64,000 nt of DNA. Source: Oscillospiraceae bacterium (GTDB lineage: Bacteria > Bacillota > Clostridia > Oscillospirales > Ruminococcaceae). Position numbers and translations under genes: made by a program. The notes under the pieces were generated by a model. It was not told the DNA's origin. It did no database searches and saw nothing but the letters and a program-made list of their open reading frames with translations. Positions 33,792 through 42,236 of the stretch are shown one piece after another (the first letter of the stretch is position 1; every line of letters begins with the position of its first letter). Where the stretch lies: assembly GCA_017550285.1 (NCBI GenBank), contig JAFZPP010000038.1, forward strand, positions 25,662 to 89,661. Direction: 5' to 3'.

Positions 33792-35240
33792 ATGCGCAGC
33801 ACGGCAATCTATGTCCGGCAGTCCGTGGAGCGTCCGGACAGCGTCAGCCTTGAAACGCAGGAGGCACTCTGCCGCTCAGAGCTGCCGCCGGAAACACCGG
33901 TTACGGTTTACAGTGATGCGGGTTATTCCGGCAAAAATACTGCGCGTCCGGCGCTGCATGCACTGATGCAGGCGGTGCGCAGCGATAAAATCGGGACGGT
34001 GCTCGTCTACAAGCTCGACCGCATCAGCCGGAATCTTGCCGATTTCACGCAGCTGCTCCGGATTTTCGCCGCACATCGGGTCGAATTCCGTTCACATACC
34101 GAACACTTCGAGACCGCAACCCCGCTCGGGCAGGCGATGCAGAGCCTGCTCATGGTATTCGCGCAGCTTGAACGCGAAACAATCAGCGGCAGAGTCCGCG
34201 ATGCCGCATTTGCACGCGCCAAACAGGGGCTCAATACCGGCGGTCCGCCCCCTGCCGGATTTCAGCGCATTCCGGCGGAGATCGGCGGCATCCGCACACA
34301 GATTCTCTCGCCGGATGCCGATGCGCCGCTTGTCGCAAAGGGGTTCTCTGTCTATTTGCAGGGCAGCGGTTCGCTCTCCGCCGTCAGCCGCTGCTGGAAT
34401 GATGCCGGATTCCGGACGCGCCGCGGCGGTCAGTGGCAGCCGCATACGGTCTGCCGTGTTCTGCGCAATCCGGTCTATGTACAGGCGAATGCCGCGGTCT
34501 ATGCGTATCTCTCGGCAAACGGCGCAGCGCTCTGCATACCGGAGCCGCTGCCGCCGCAGCATGCGGTTCTGCTCTATGCCGACCGCCGTATCTGCCGCAG
34601 CCGCCTGACCGATCTGCACGGAGTCTATGCAATCTGCGCACCGCATCTGGGAATTGTCGCGCCGGAACTCTGGCTCGGATGCCAGAAAAAGCTGACCGCA
34701 TCCCGACAGCGGCGGACACAGGGCAGCGGTCAGAAAACATGGCTCAGCGGCAGAATATTCTGCATGCAGTGCGGCAGTGCGATGACTGCCGTCCGCGGCA
34801 GACATGCGGAATATCTGATCTGCTGCGGCAAAAAGCGCGGTATCTGCGGCGGAACCGGTGCCGTATGGCGCGTCACGGCAGCGGAAAAGCTGGTCGGTGA
34901 TCTGCTTGCGGAACGGCTCCGGATGCTCGCGGATGCTGCCCTGCCGGATACGCAGCCGGAGGATGATCCCGCGATGCAGGCGCTGATTCTGCGGCGCGGC
35001 GCACTGCTCCGGCAAATGACCGATCCGAACGGCGGTGATCTCTCGCTGCTGACGGAAGCAGCCGCACAGCTCTCCGCGCAGATCGCCGCCCTGCGAACAT
35101 CCGCTTCGGCTGCCGTCACCCGCCCCCTGCATCTGCCGGACTGGGATGCCTGCGATTTTTTGCAGCGGAAAACAATCGCGCAGATTCTGCTGCACTGTGT
35201 CGCGGCGGAAGGCAATACGCTGCATGTATTTCTCGCCTGA
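33792..35240 (+). CDS. Serine recombinase (large)
   Basis: 482 aa. Catalytic N-terminal resolvase domain about 1-145 (Ser11 in IYVRQSV; YSGKNTARPALHALM, VYKLDRISRN, FRSHTEHFETATPLGQAMQ, LERETISGRVRDA). Recombinase domain about 150-270 (AGF..., RVLRNPVY). Zinc-ribbon about 330-370 (FCMQCGSAMT, CCGKKRGIC), then a helical end. This is the architecture of large serine integrases and of developmental recombinases such as SpoIVCA. No phage, conjugation or attachment-site signature is visible around it, and the next gene, 25 bases downstream, is a bofA-like sporulation gene. Confidence 0.88.
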   Translation: MRSTAIYVRQSVERPDSVSLETQEALCRSELPPETPVTVYSDAGYSGKNTARPALHALMQAVRSDKIGTVLVYKLDRISRNLADFTQLLRIFAAHRVEFRSHTEHFETATPLGQAMQSLLMVFAQLERETISGRVRDAAFARAKQGLNTGGPPPAGFQRIPAEIGGIRTQILSPDADAPLVAKGFSVYLQGSGSLSAVSRCWNDAGFRTRRGGQWQPHTVCRVLRNPVYVQANAAVYAYLSANGAALCIPEPLPPQHAVLLYADRRICRSRLTDLHGVYAICAPHLGIVAPELWLGCQKKLTASRQRRTQGSGQKTWLSGRIFCMQCGSAMTAVRGRHAEYLICCGKKRGICGGTGAVWRVTAAEKLVGDLLAERLRMLADAALPDTQPEDDPAMQALILRRGALLRQMTDPNGGDLSLLTEAAAQLSAQIAALRTSASAAVTRPLHLPDWDACDFLQRKTIAQILLHCVAAEGNTLHVFLA

Positions 35241-35265
35241 ACCGGAAGGAGGGCTCATTCTGGAT

Positions 35266-35538
35266 ATGCTCCTGCGTCTGCTGACGCCGCACAATCTGCT
35301 TCTGTTGCTGGCAGGTGCCGCCGTCCTGCGGATGAGTGCGGAATATCTGCGGCGGAAGACCGACCGTCTCCCTGCGTTTCTGCTCGGCACCGGCAGCGGG
35401 ATCGCGGCGCTCCTGCTGCTGCATTATTACGGAGGTGCAGTCGGCTTTTCACCGCCGCTCACGGTTTATACGCTGTTTGTCTCCGCGGTCGCCGGCATCC
35501 CGGGCGTGCTTTTGCTGTATCTGTTTCAAATAATCTAG
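35266..35538 (+). CDS. bofA: Pro-sigma-K processing inhibitor BofA family protein
   Basis: Small membrane protein of 90 aa with two or three hydrophobic segments (about 8-22, 34-50, 58-85) and the family's GIPGVLLLYLF-type end. BofA holds the SpoIVFB protease inactive so that sigma-K is not released too early in the mother cell. The start chosen is 35266; GGAAGGAGG lies 14 bases upstream, which is a long spacing, so an alternative start slightly upstream is possible. It follows the serine recombinase closely, implying a shared transcript. Confidence 0.75.
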   Translation: MLLRLLTPHNLLLLLAGAAVLRMSAEYLRRKTDRLPAFLLGTGSGIAALLLLHYYGGAVGFSPPLTVYTLFVSAVAGIPGVLLLYLFQII

Positions 35539-35540
35539 GC

Positions 35541-35746
35541 AGCGGGCAGCGCCCGCCTGTATTGATCTAAAGTTCTCCGGCAGATTCACTGCAACATAAA
35601 ACGTGATGCGCTCCGCTTGCTTTTTGCGGGATAATGTGCTATAAGCGGGCAGCGCCCGCCTGTATTGATCTAAAGCTCTCCGACAGATTCACTGCAACAT
35701 AAAACGTGATGCGCTCCGCTTGCTTTTTGCGGGATAATGTGCTATA
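35541..35746 (+). repeat. 103-bp tandem direct repeat carrying a promoter
   Basis: Copy 1 at 35541-35643 and copy 2 at 35644-35746 differ at about two positions. Each contains a GCGGGC/GCCCGC hairpin with AGC loop at its start and TTGCTT plus a TATAA-like box at its end. Only copy 2 has the full TATAAT because of the flanking bases. Confidence 0.9.
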
Positions 35747-35748
35747 AT
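35720..35748 (+). promoter_or_regulatory. Promoter of PAP2 gene (in repeat copy 2)
   Basis: TTGCTT, 17-base spacer, TATAAT; start codon 34 bases downstream of the -10. Confidence 0.65.
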
Positions 35749-35781
35749 AAGAATAATTCTGACCGAAAGGATGTTAAAAAT

Positions 35782-36477
35782 ATGGATTGGGAATTTCAAT
35801 TCTTAAACTGGATTCAAAACAATCTCCGCAGTGAAACAATGGATAAGATCATGCCGATCATTACGAAATTCGGCGACGGCGGCATCTTCTGGATCGCCGT
35901 GACCCTGCTGCTGTTCATCCCGAAGCGCACAAGAAAATATGCGCATGTTTCAGCATTCGCACTGATCTTCTGCGTCATCGGCGGCAATGTGATTCTCAAG
36001 AATCTGATTGCAAGACCGCGTCCCTTCTGGCTCGAAAACGGCAATCCGCTTGCCATGATCGGCATTCAGGGCAATCCGCTCGAACGGCTCTATATCCGTG
36101 ACAGCGCCATGGTCGTGCCGGAGGGCAGAACCGTACTTCAGCTGCTCGTCAAAGCGCCGACGGACTTTGCCTTCCCCTCGGGTCATACGCAGGCTTCTTT
36201 TGCCGCTGCAACCTCGATCTGCATGTGGAAGCGCAGATACGGCATTCCGGCGCTGGTGCTCGCGGCACTCGTCGCCTTCTCGCGGATGTATCTCTATGTG
36301 CACTATCCGACGGATGTGCTCGGCGGCATGCTGTTCGGCATCGGCTATGCGCTGCTCGGACTGGCAATCTGCAACAAGCTCTTCCGCAAAAAGACCTGGG
36401 ACGGCTGCGAAGGTGCACGCCGCCTTGCAAGAAAGAGACAGAAGCAGGCAGAAGCTGCTGCCGCTGCCGCAAAATAA
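35782..36477 (+). CDS. PAP2-family membrane phosphatase
   Basis: 231 aa integral membrane protein with about six hydrophobic segments. The PAP2 motifs are KNLIARPRP (about 73-81), FPSGHTQAS (about 133-141) and SRMYLYVHYPTDVLGG (about 167-182). The three active-site elements (K-x6-RP, PSGH, SR-x5-H-x3-D) are complete. Likely dephosphorylates undecaprenyl pyrophosphate or phosphatidate at the membrane. Ends in a charged Ala/Lys/Glu tail (RKRQKQAEAAAAAAK). Monocistronic with own terminator. Confidence 0.9.
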   Translation: MDWEFQFLNWIQNNLRSETMDKIMPIITKFGDGGIFWIAVTLLLFIPKRTRKYAHVSAFALIFCVIGGNVILKNLIARPRPFWLENGNPLAMIGIQGNPLERLYIRDSAMVVPEGRTVLQLLVKAPTDFAFPSGHTQASFAAATSICMWKRRYGIPALVLAALVAFSRMYLYVHYPTDVLGGMLFGIGYALLGLAICNKLFRKKTWDGCEGARRLARKRQKQAEAAAAAAK

Positions 36478-36490
36478 TCCATACGGCAAA

Positions 36491-36530
36491 AAGCCGCGGA
36501 TTCCGGTCATTCGGTCGGATTCCGCGGCTT
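36491..36530 (+). terminator. Terminator of PAP2 gene
   Basis: 10-bp stem AAGCCGCGGA/TCCGCGGCTT. Confidence 0.8.
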
Positions 36531-36588
36531 GATTGATATACCGATCTGCCGCCCTGAAAAAATTTTTTTGAGAAAATCAAAAAAAGAC

Positions 36589-36617
36589 TTGACAAATCAG
36601 AATGTCTCTGCTATAAT
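36589..36617 (+). promoter_or_regulatory. Promoter of cysK transcript
   Basis: Consensus TTGACA, 17-base spacer, TATAAT. A leader of about 180 bases follows before cysK. Confidence 0.85.
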
Positions 36618-36680
36618 AGGAACATAAAACATAGCAAGCAGATAGGTTATATGGGAAATCATGGAGGAGGCAGACAGAAT

Positions 36681-36734
36681 ATGCAGAAACGATGTTGCGG
36701 CTGTACCGTGCTGCAGAGGCACCGCATATCATAA
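36681..36734 (+). CDS. Cysteine-rich leader peptide upstream of cysK
   Basis: 17-codon ORF, MQKRCCGCTVLQRHRIS, with a strong GGAGGAGG site about 10 bases before its ATG. Three of its first eight codons are Cys (Cys5, Cys6, Cys8). It lies between the cysK promoter (36589-36617) and the cysK start (36807), is in the same frame as cysK, and the frame stays open from its stop to the cysK start. This looks like an attenuation leader: ribosome stalling at the Cys codons when Cys-tRNA is scarce would change the downstream fold. Function is inferred; polycysteine leader ORFs are known in mycobacteria, but here no such case is known to me. Confidence 0.6.
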   Translation: MQKRCCGCTVLQRHRIS

Positions 36735-36745
36735 TTGTTAAGCAT

Positions 36746-36763
36746 CAGCGGCAGATTCCGCTG
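36746..36763 (+). promoter_or_regulatory. Hairpin between leader ORF and cysK
   Basis: 6-bp stem CAGCGG/CCGCTG with 6-base loop, 12 bases after the leader stop. Alternative pairing GTGC/GCAC within the leader ORF (around 36708-36722) could compete. No long T run follows at once, so a classic terminator is not proven. Confidence 0.45.
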
Positions 36764-36806
36764 TATCCGAATAAAAATTTTTATACTGAAAAGGAGATTT
36801 TTTACC

Positions 36807-37733
36807 ATGGGCGTTTATCAGAAAATTACCGACCTGATCGGCGGCACACCGCTGCTGGAACTCGTCAACACCGAAAAGGAAAATCAGCTTTCCGCAACCA
36901 TTCTTGCAAAGCTGGAATATTTCAATCCGGCAGGCTCTGTCAAGGACAGAATCGCAAAGGCGATGATTGACGATGCTGAGGCAAAGGGTCTGCTCAAGAA
37001 GGGCAGCGTCATCATTGAGCCGACCTCCGGCAATACCGGTATCGGTCTCGCATCCGTCGCGGCTGCACGCGGCTACAGACTGATTATCACCATGCCCGAG
37101 ACGATGAGCATTGAGCGCCGCAACCTCATGAAGGCATACGGCGCAGAGCTCGTGCTGACTGACGGCACCAAGGGCATGAAGGGCGCAATCGCAAAGGCAG
37201 AGGAGCTTGCCGCAGAAATTCCGGACAGCTTCATTCCTTCGCAGTTCACAAACCCTGCCAATCCGGCAGCACATGAGGCTTCGACCGGTGTTGAAATCTG
37301 GAAGGATACCGACGGCAAGGTTGATATCTTCGTCGCAGGCGTCGGCACGGGCGGTACGATCAGCGGCACCGGCGCATATCTGAAGCGGCAGAATCCGGAT
37401 GTCAAGGTTGTTGCTGTAGAGCCGAAGGGCTCGCCGGTCCTCTCCGAGGGTGTCTCCGGCAAGCACGGCATCCAGGGCATCGGCGCAGGATTTGTGCCGG
37501 ATACGCTCAATACGCAGATTTACGATGAGGTCATCACCGTTACCAATGAAGATGCATATGCAACCGGCAGAGCCATTGCACGCACAGAGGGTGTCCTCGT
37601 CGGCATCTCCTCCGGCGCGGCAGTCTGGGCTGCACTCGAGCTTGCAAAGCGTCCGGAGAACAAGGGCAAGACGATTGTCGCGCTGCTGCCCGATACCGGT
37701 GAACGCTATCTCTCGACGCCGATGTTTGACTGA
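36807..37733 (+). CDS. cysK: Cysteine synthase A
   Basis: O-acetylserine sulfhydrylase, the last step of cysteine synthesis (PLP enzyme). 308 aa. [18 protein letters not shown] with PLP Lys46, [12 protein letters not shown] (substrate loop), [12 protein letters not shown] (phosphate-binding loop) and [10 protein letters not shown] are present. AAGGAG lies about 10 bases before the ATG at 36807. It is preceded by the cysteine-rich leader ORF and its own sigma-A promoter, and followed by a strong terminator, so it is a one-gene unit whose control likely sits in the leader. Confidence 0.95.
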   Translation: MGVYQKITDLIGGTPLLELVNTEKENQLSATILAKLEYFNPAGSVKDRIAKAMIDDAEAKGLLKKGSVIIEPTSGNTGIGLASVAAARGYRLIITMPETMSIERRNLMKAYGAELVLTDGTKGMKGAIAKAEELAAEIPDSFIPSQFTNPANPAAHEASTGVEIWKDTDGKVDIFVAGVGTGGTISGTGAYLKRQNPDVKVVAVEPKGSPVLSEGVSGKHGIQGIGAGFVPDTLNTQIYDEVITVTNEDAYATGRAIARTEGVLVGISSGAAVWAALELAKRPENKGKTIVALLPDTGERYLSTPMFD

Positions 37734-37759
37734 GCCAACAAATATCGACGGATCAAAAT

Positions 37760-37797
37760 ATCCCCGACGGTCAGTTTTCTGAATGACCGTCGGGGAT
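37760..37797. terminator. Terminator between cysK and lipoprotein genes
   Basis: Perfect 14-bp stem (37760-37773 with 37784-37797). Convergent genes may share it. Confidence 0.85.
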
Positions 37798-37803
37798 TTC
37801 TGT

Positions 37804-38403
37804 TTATCCGAAAAGATAAGTGCCGTCCTTTGTTTTGACCATCATGATCTCATTGCCGCTGACAACCGTGACAGGCTCCTCATCGCCTTCATACAGCGCT
37901 TGCAGCGAAAACTGTATATCGCGTATCTCCTCCGCCTCCTGCTTGCAGGCTTCGATAAATTTGTCGTCGATGATACCTGCATCCTTGAACGCATCAAAGA
38001 AGCCGTCCAGATCGAGCTTCTCCTCCGGATAATAGGCAAGATGCAGCGAGGTCAGCTTCCAGCTCTCATAGCCGTCCTCGTCGAAGCGCTTGCAGAGCTT
38101 GTCGAAATTCTCCTCCGGCGTTGTATCCTGCGTTTTCAGGAATGCCTGATAGGATTCCAGATAGAGCGGATACATCGTCTTGCAGTAGGCATCAAAATCC
38201 TTCTGCTCGATCGCGGTAAAATAAGTCCGCAGCGTATCGCAGTAGGCAGCATCCACATCCTCCGTAATGATGCTCAGACCGTCCTCTCCGCATTTTTCCG
38301 CCGCAGATGCAGCGCTCTCCTCCGGCTTCTGCGCATCCGAGTTGCTGCATCCGGTCAGGCAGAGCACAGCCGCCAGCATTCCGGCAGCAATCAGTCGTTT
38401 CAT
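37804..38403 (-). CDS. Lipoprotein, paralogue of neighbour
   Basis: 199 aa. Lipobox LTGC near residue 16-19 (MLAAVLCLTGCSNSD). Mature part is helical and acidic with aromatic anchors (CKTMYPLYLESYQAFLK, FDAFKDAGIIDDKFIEACK), ending in a beta strand pair (VVSGNEIMMVKTKDGTYLF). The start at 38403 has GGAGGG upstream. It is similar in layout to the gene at 38418-39059, with which it is co-directional 14 bases apart: a tandem pair. Role unknown; perhaps an envelope sensor. Confidence 0.7.
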   Translation of the reverse strand: MKRLIAAGMLAAVLCLTGCSNSDAQKPEESAASAAEKCGEDGLSIITEDVDAAYCDTLRTYFTAIEQKDFDAYCKTMYPLYLESYQAFLKTQDTTPEENFDKLCKRFDEDGYESWKLTSLHLAYYPEEKLDLDGFFDAFKDAGIIDDKFIEACKQEAEEIRDIQFSLQALYEGDEEPVTVVSGNEIMMVKTKDGTYLFG

Positions 38404-38417
38404 GTTATTCCCTCCGT

Positions 38418-39059
38418 TTAATATATCAGATACCATTCATTCTGATACTGAATGGCATAGAGCGTTTCACCGGTCAGTACATCCGGCGTCTCGGTTTTAT
38501 TGCCCGAGCCCTTTTTGTCCACATGCCGCGTCAGGCTCAGCTCACAGAGACGCTGCGTATCATCCGAAACCGGCTTTTCGCCTTTCTCAGCCGCAAGCTG
38601 ATCGAGCTGCAAAACAAGCGCATCTCTGCCTGCGGATTCGCCGAGCTTTGAGACCATATCTGTGATCTCGATATAGCTGTAATCGAAATCATAGCCGAAA
38701 TAATCCTTGATTGCATCATAGGTGCTGTCCGCAAGTGCCTGATCGTCCACCTCGCCGCCGTAGAGCTCTTCCAGCTGATAGGCATGATACAGCGGAAACA
38801 TCACAGCGCCGAGTGCTTCACCGTCCTTGCTTTCAATCGCGTGATAATAGGCATAGATTTTCTCCACAAGCGCATCTTCAATAAAGCGCTTGTCATAGGA
38901 TATGGTCATGCTGCGGCTGGTATCCTCGGAAACAGTCGAGCCGTAAGGCATCTGATCGGAGGTAATTGTCTCCTCCTGCTTTGCGGATGCGCCGCAGCCG
39001 GTCAGCATACATGCCGTCAGCAGCAGCGCGCCTGCCGCTGCAAATATTCCTTGTTTCAT
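38418..39059 (-). CDS. Lipoprotein, paralogue of neighbour
   Basis: 213 aa. Lipobox LTGC at about 19-22 (LLLTACMLTGCGAS). The mature part repeats the sister protein's design: helices with AYYHAIESKDGEALGAVMFPLYHAYQLEEL, YDAIKDYFGYDFDYSYIEITDM, and a final strand with Tyr/Trp (YAIQYQNEWYLIY). Both proteins share a 'YxxAIE..D..A....MFPLYHxY'-like core. AAAGGAG precedes the ATG at 39059. Function unknown. Confidence 0.7.
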   Translation of the reverse strand: MKQGIFAAAGALLLTACMLTGCGASAKQEETITSDQMPYGSTVSEDTSRSMTISYDKRFIEDALVEKIYAYYHAIESKDGEALGAVMFPLYHAYQLEELYGGEVDDQALADSTYDAIKDYFGYDFDYSYIEITDMVSKLGESAGRDALVLQLDQLAAEKGEKPVSDDTQRLCELSLTRHVDKKGSGNKTETPDVLTGETLYAIQYQNEWYLIY

Positions 39060-39078
39060 CTGATGATCTCCTTTCAGA

Positions 39079-40998
39079 TCATGCTTCTTCGAGCGCGATC
39101 AGCTGCTCCAGCAGTTCATCCTGCCGCAGACGGATCTCCTCGAGTCTGCTGCAAACCTGCTGCATCTTCTCATAATCGCCCGCTACGGATTCATCTGAGA
39201 GTGATTCCTGCAAGGCATCCTGCTCAGCCTGCAAATCGTCGATCTCCTGCTCGGTCTTCTTGATTTCGGCACGCCGCTTTGCTTCCAGACTGCGCTGCTC
39301 CTTTGAACGGTAGCCCGCCTTCTGCGCCTCGGCAGCCTTCCGCTGCTTTTCCTCGGCAGCGGCTGCCTGTTCGGCTTCCGTGCGGCGGCGAATCTGCTCC
39401 TGATAGGCGGAGAATTTCCCTTTGAAGGGCGTCAGCGCACCGTTTTCAAGGACAAAAAGCTGATCGGCAAGCCGTTCCAGCAGATAGCGGTCGTGGCTGA
39501 CGAACAGAATCGTGCCGTCAAATTCGCTGAGCGCCTGCTCAAGAATCTCTTTTGTCGTCAGATCGAGGTGGTTCGTCGGCTCATCCAGCAGGAGGATATT
39601 GCCGTGCTCCATCATGAGTATCGCAAAGCAGAGCTTCGCCCGCTCGCCGCCGGAGATCACGCCGGTCTCCTTAAAGACGTTTTCGCCCGTCAGACGCACC
39701 TGCCCGAGCAGACTGCGCACCTCAAAATCACTGAGCGCCGGATAGCGGTCGTGCAGCTCATCAAATACAGTCGCATAGGGATTCAGGCTCTCGCTCTCCT
39801 GCTCAAAGCATCCGAGGCGCGTGCCGGCTGCCCAGCGGACAAGTCCCTTATGCGGCAGAATATTCCGCAGCACCTTGAGCAGTGTCGATTTGCCCGCACC
39901 GTTCTCGCCGATAATGCCGATCTTATCGCCGCGCCGCACCGTAAACGAGATATTCTCCATGAGCGTTTTCTGCATGGTGCCCGTTCCGACAGTCAGGTCG
40001 ATATTCTTGACCTCGAGGACATCGAGCGGCGGCTCCATGCTGTAGGTGAAGGAGAGCTTTGCGGCTTTCGCAGCGGCATAGGGCTTTTCGATGCGCTCCA
40101 TTTTCTCGAGCTGCTTTTCGCGCGATTTCGCGGATTTGGCAGTCGAGGCGCGCACTTTGTTGCGGGCAACATAATCCTCGAGCTTTGCAATCTCGCGCTG
40201 CTGCGCTTCATATTCCTTCTGCTGCCGCTCACGGGATTCCGCACGCAGCTTCGTGAAGGCGGTGTAATTTCCCTTGTAGCGCGTCATTTCGCCGCGTTCG
40301 AGCTCACAGATGCTCGTGCAGAGCCGGTCAAGGAAGAAGCGGTCATGGCTGACAATCAGCAGCGCGCCGCGCCATGTTTTCAGATAATCTTCGAGCCAGC
40401 CGACCGTCTGGAAATCCAGATGATTCGTCGGCTCGTCGAGAATCAGCAAATCGGGTGCCTCCAGCAGTAGCTTGCAGAGCGCAAGGCGTGTTTTTTCGCC
40501 GCCGGAAAATCCCGAAATCTGCCGCGGCAAGGTCTCCTCGCCGAAGCCCATGCCGTAGAGCACGGTGCGGATGCGGACATCGGTCGTGTAGCCGTCATTG
40601 ATCTCGAAAAACGCGGAAAGCCTTGCATATTCGTCCAGCTCCTCCGGCGAAAGTCCGGCTTCCATTTTGGCTTCGAGCGTCTGCATGATCTCCTTTGCCT
40701 CATGCAGATGCGAGAAGGCGTCGTTCATCTCCTCGAGGACGGTTCTGCTGCCGTCGAGACCGGCGTTCTGTGCAAGATAGCCGATGCGGAGATTTGTCGC
40801 TTTTGCGATGACAGGTTCATCGTGCTCGAAGGCGTCGGGCAGCTCCTGCTCTGTCAGGATGCGCAGAAAGGTACTCTTTCCGCAGCCGTTGTCGCCGACC
40901 AGTCCGATGCGGTCCTGATTTTCAACCGTCAGGCTGACCGAACGCAGCACATGATGATCCTGATAAAATTTATGTATTCCGGTGCATGATATCAGCAT
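39079..40998 (-). CDS. ABC-F family ATPase
   Basis: Cytosolic ribosome-associated ABC-F protein, 639 aa, with two ABC domains and no membrane part. First: Walker A GDNGCGKST (about 36-44), signature SGFSGGEK, Walker B LLILDEPTNHLD. Linker about 230-320 is charged and helical. Second: Walker A GENGAGKST, signature ISGGERAK, Walker B ILLLDEPTNHLD. The C-terminal part (about 540-639) is a coiled coil (KKTEQEIDDLQAEQDALQES). Family members act on stalled ribosomes or give antibiotic resistance. Closest by architecture to YfmR/Uup; no drug-resistance subgroup can be assigned by eye. Confidence 0.92.
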   Translation of the reverse strand: MLISCTGIHKFYQDHHVLRSVSLTVENQDRIGLVGDNGCGKSTFLRILTEQELPDAFEHDEPVIAKATNLRIGYLAQNAGLDGSRTVLEEMNDAFSHLHEAKEIMQTLEAKMEAGLSPEELDEYARLSAFFEINDGYTTDVRIRTVLYGMGFGEETLPRQISGFSGGEKTRLALCKLLLEAPDLLILDEPTNHLDFQTVGWLEDYLKTWRGALLIVSHDRFFLDRLCTSICELERGEMTRYKGNYTAFTKLRAESRERQQKEYEAQQREIAKLEDYVARNKVRASTAKSAKSREKQLEKMERIEKPYAAAKAAKLSFTYSMEPPLDVLEVKNIDLTVGTGTMQKTLMENISFTVRRGDKIGIIGENGAGKSTLLKVLRNILPHKGLVRWAAGTRLGCFEQESESLNPYATVFDELHDRYPALSDFEVRSLLGQVRLTGENVFKETGVISGGERAKLCFAILMMEHGNILLLDEPTNHLDLTTKEILEQALSEFDGTILFVSHDRYLLERLADQLFVLENGALTPFKGKFSAYQEQIRRRTEAEQAAAAEEKQRKAAEAQKAGYRSKEQRSLEAKRRAEIKKTEQEIDDLQAEQDALQESLSDESVAGDYEKMQQVCSRLEEIRLRQDELLEQLIALEEA

Positions 40999-41058
40999 AC
41001 GGTCAACCTCATTCGTAATAGTTTGCTGCGGCAGAAGCCGCGGTTTCTAATGTTTCAT

Positions 41059-42141
41059 TCAAACGGCAAGGAGCGCATCCGCAGTCTCACAGAGCAGCGG
41101 CACGCCCTCCAGCGAAGCGGTAAACGCCGCCGGAATGCCGGAAAGTCCCAGCCTTGCGCCGAGGATATTGCCGGCAATCGCGCCGGTCGAATCGCTGTCG
41201 CCGTCATGATTGACTGCGGCGATCAGGCAGCCGTCAAAATCATCCTGATAGCGCAGTGCGCAGTACAGCGCGACAGCAAGCGCCTCCTCGCCGACCCAGC
41301 CTTCGCCGAGCGCAGCGATCGCCTCGTGATCGGTGCAGGTATCGTCCGCCGCAAAGCGGAGCGCCCGCTCCGTCAGGTTCCGAAGCGCCGGCAGATACGG
41401 CTTTGCAGCGGGAATCTTCTCAAACATGCGGTCTGCGGCATCCAGCGCGTGCGACGTAACGGTTTCCAGCGGCAGATCGGTTTTCGCAGCGCCGTAAACC
41501 AGATACGAAAGCACACCTGCCGGCATATAGCCGAGCGGATGCCCGTGTGTCAGGGCGGCAGCCTCCGCACCCAGAAGCATCGCTTCCTCGGGAGATTTCG
41601 CATAAAGTCCTGCCGGTGCCGTCCGCATGATGCCGCCGCAGCCCTTGCTGTTGTTGAGCGGCGCGGAAAAGCTGCCCTGCCCGCCCGATTCCAGCGCTGT
41701 CAGGCAGGTCTTGCCCGGCGCACGGCGCGCATAGAGCCAGCGCTCCTCCATCAGGCGCGGGACAAAATGCCTATCGCTTTCCGGCAGATCGCCGCCCTGC
41801 ACCTTGCGGAACGGGTGCGGCGCAAATTCATTCTGCTGCGTAAAGAGCCAGTCGAGATAGGCTCTCCGGATGCATTCCTGCTCCGGCAGCGGTTCGCCGC
41901 TCTGACGAAGCGCCGCACACCGCAGCAGACCGCACGCCGTAAAGAGCGTCATCTGCGTATCATCGGTGACGAGCGCTTTATCAAAGCCTTTGAACAGATC
42001 ATATCCGGTGATGCCAAATGCGCCGTAGCGGCTGCGGATTTCTTCCTCATGCTGAAACTCGACCGGATAGCCGAGTGCATCGCCTGCCGCGCCGCCGACC
42101 AGACAGCCGCGGAAGCGGTCGCGCAATAATCGTTTGTTCAT
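41059..42141 (-). CDS. ADP-ribosylglycohydrolase family protein
   Basis: 360 aa. Magnesium-dependent hydrolase that removes ADP-ribose or splits related glycosidic bonds. Metal motifs: VGGAAGDALGYPVE at about 16-28, VTDDTQMTLFTA around 58-69 and NHDGDSDSTGAIAGN around 305-319, which carry the Asp ligands. Start 42141 follows GGTGG. Downstream of (and after) a relic of an amylase C-terminus at 42145-42183, which forms its leader. It sits in a glycan cluster (GH13, phosphorylase). Whether it acts on ADP-ribosylated protein or a sugar nucleotide is not clear. Confidence 0.9.
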   Translation of the reverse strand: MNKRLLRDRFRGCLVGGAAGDALGYPVEFQHEEEIRSRYGAFGITGYDLFKGFDKALVTDDTQMTLFTACGLLRCAALRQSGEPLPEQECIRRAYLDWLFTQQNEFAPHPFRKVQGGDLPESDRHFVPRLMEERWLYARRAPGKTCLTALESGGQGSFSAPLNNSKGCGGIMRTAPAGLYAKSPEEAMLLGAEAAALTHGHPLGYMPAGVLSYLVYGAAKTDLPLETVTSHALDAADRMFEKIPAAKPYLPALRNLTERALRFAADDTCTDHEAIAALGEGWVGEEALAVALYCALRYQDDFDGCLIAAVNHDGDSDSTGAIAGNILGARLGLSGIPAAFTASLEGVPLLCETADALLAV

Positions 42142-42144
42142 GAT

Positions 42145-42183
42145 TTACATTTCCACCTTGACGGCTGCGAACCCATACGGCGG
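42145..42183 (-). pseudogene. Relic of a second GH13 C-terminus
   Basis: Encodes PPYGFAAVKVEM then stop, matching the last 12 residues of the amylase ending at 42237. In 39 bases the two copies differ at 6 positions, all synonymous. The rest of the second gene is gone. It is part of a 25-codon in-frame ORF (42145-42219) before the ADP-ribosylglycohydrolase start. Confidence 0.65.
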
Positions 42184-42236
42184 GCAGGCAGTGCCTGCAT
42201 CCATTTTGATGTCCCTCATCATCACGCAGCCACAGT

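Noticed and set aside
33792..35538. Prophage or integrative element around the serine recombinase
   Set aside because: No phage, conjugation or att-like flanking genes; neighbours are chromosomal (PAP2, cysK, acetyltransferase).
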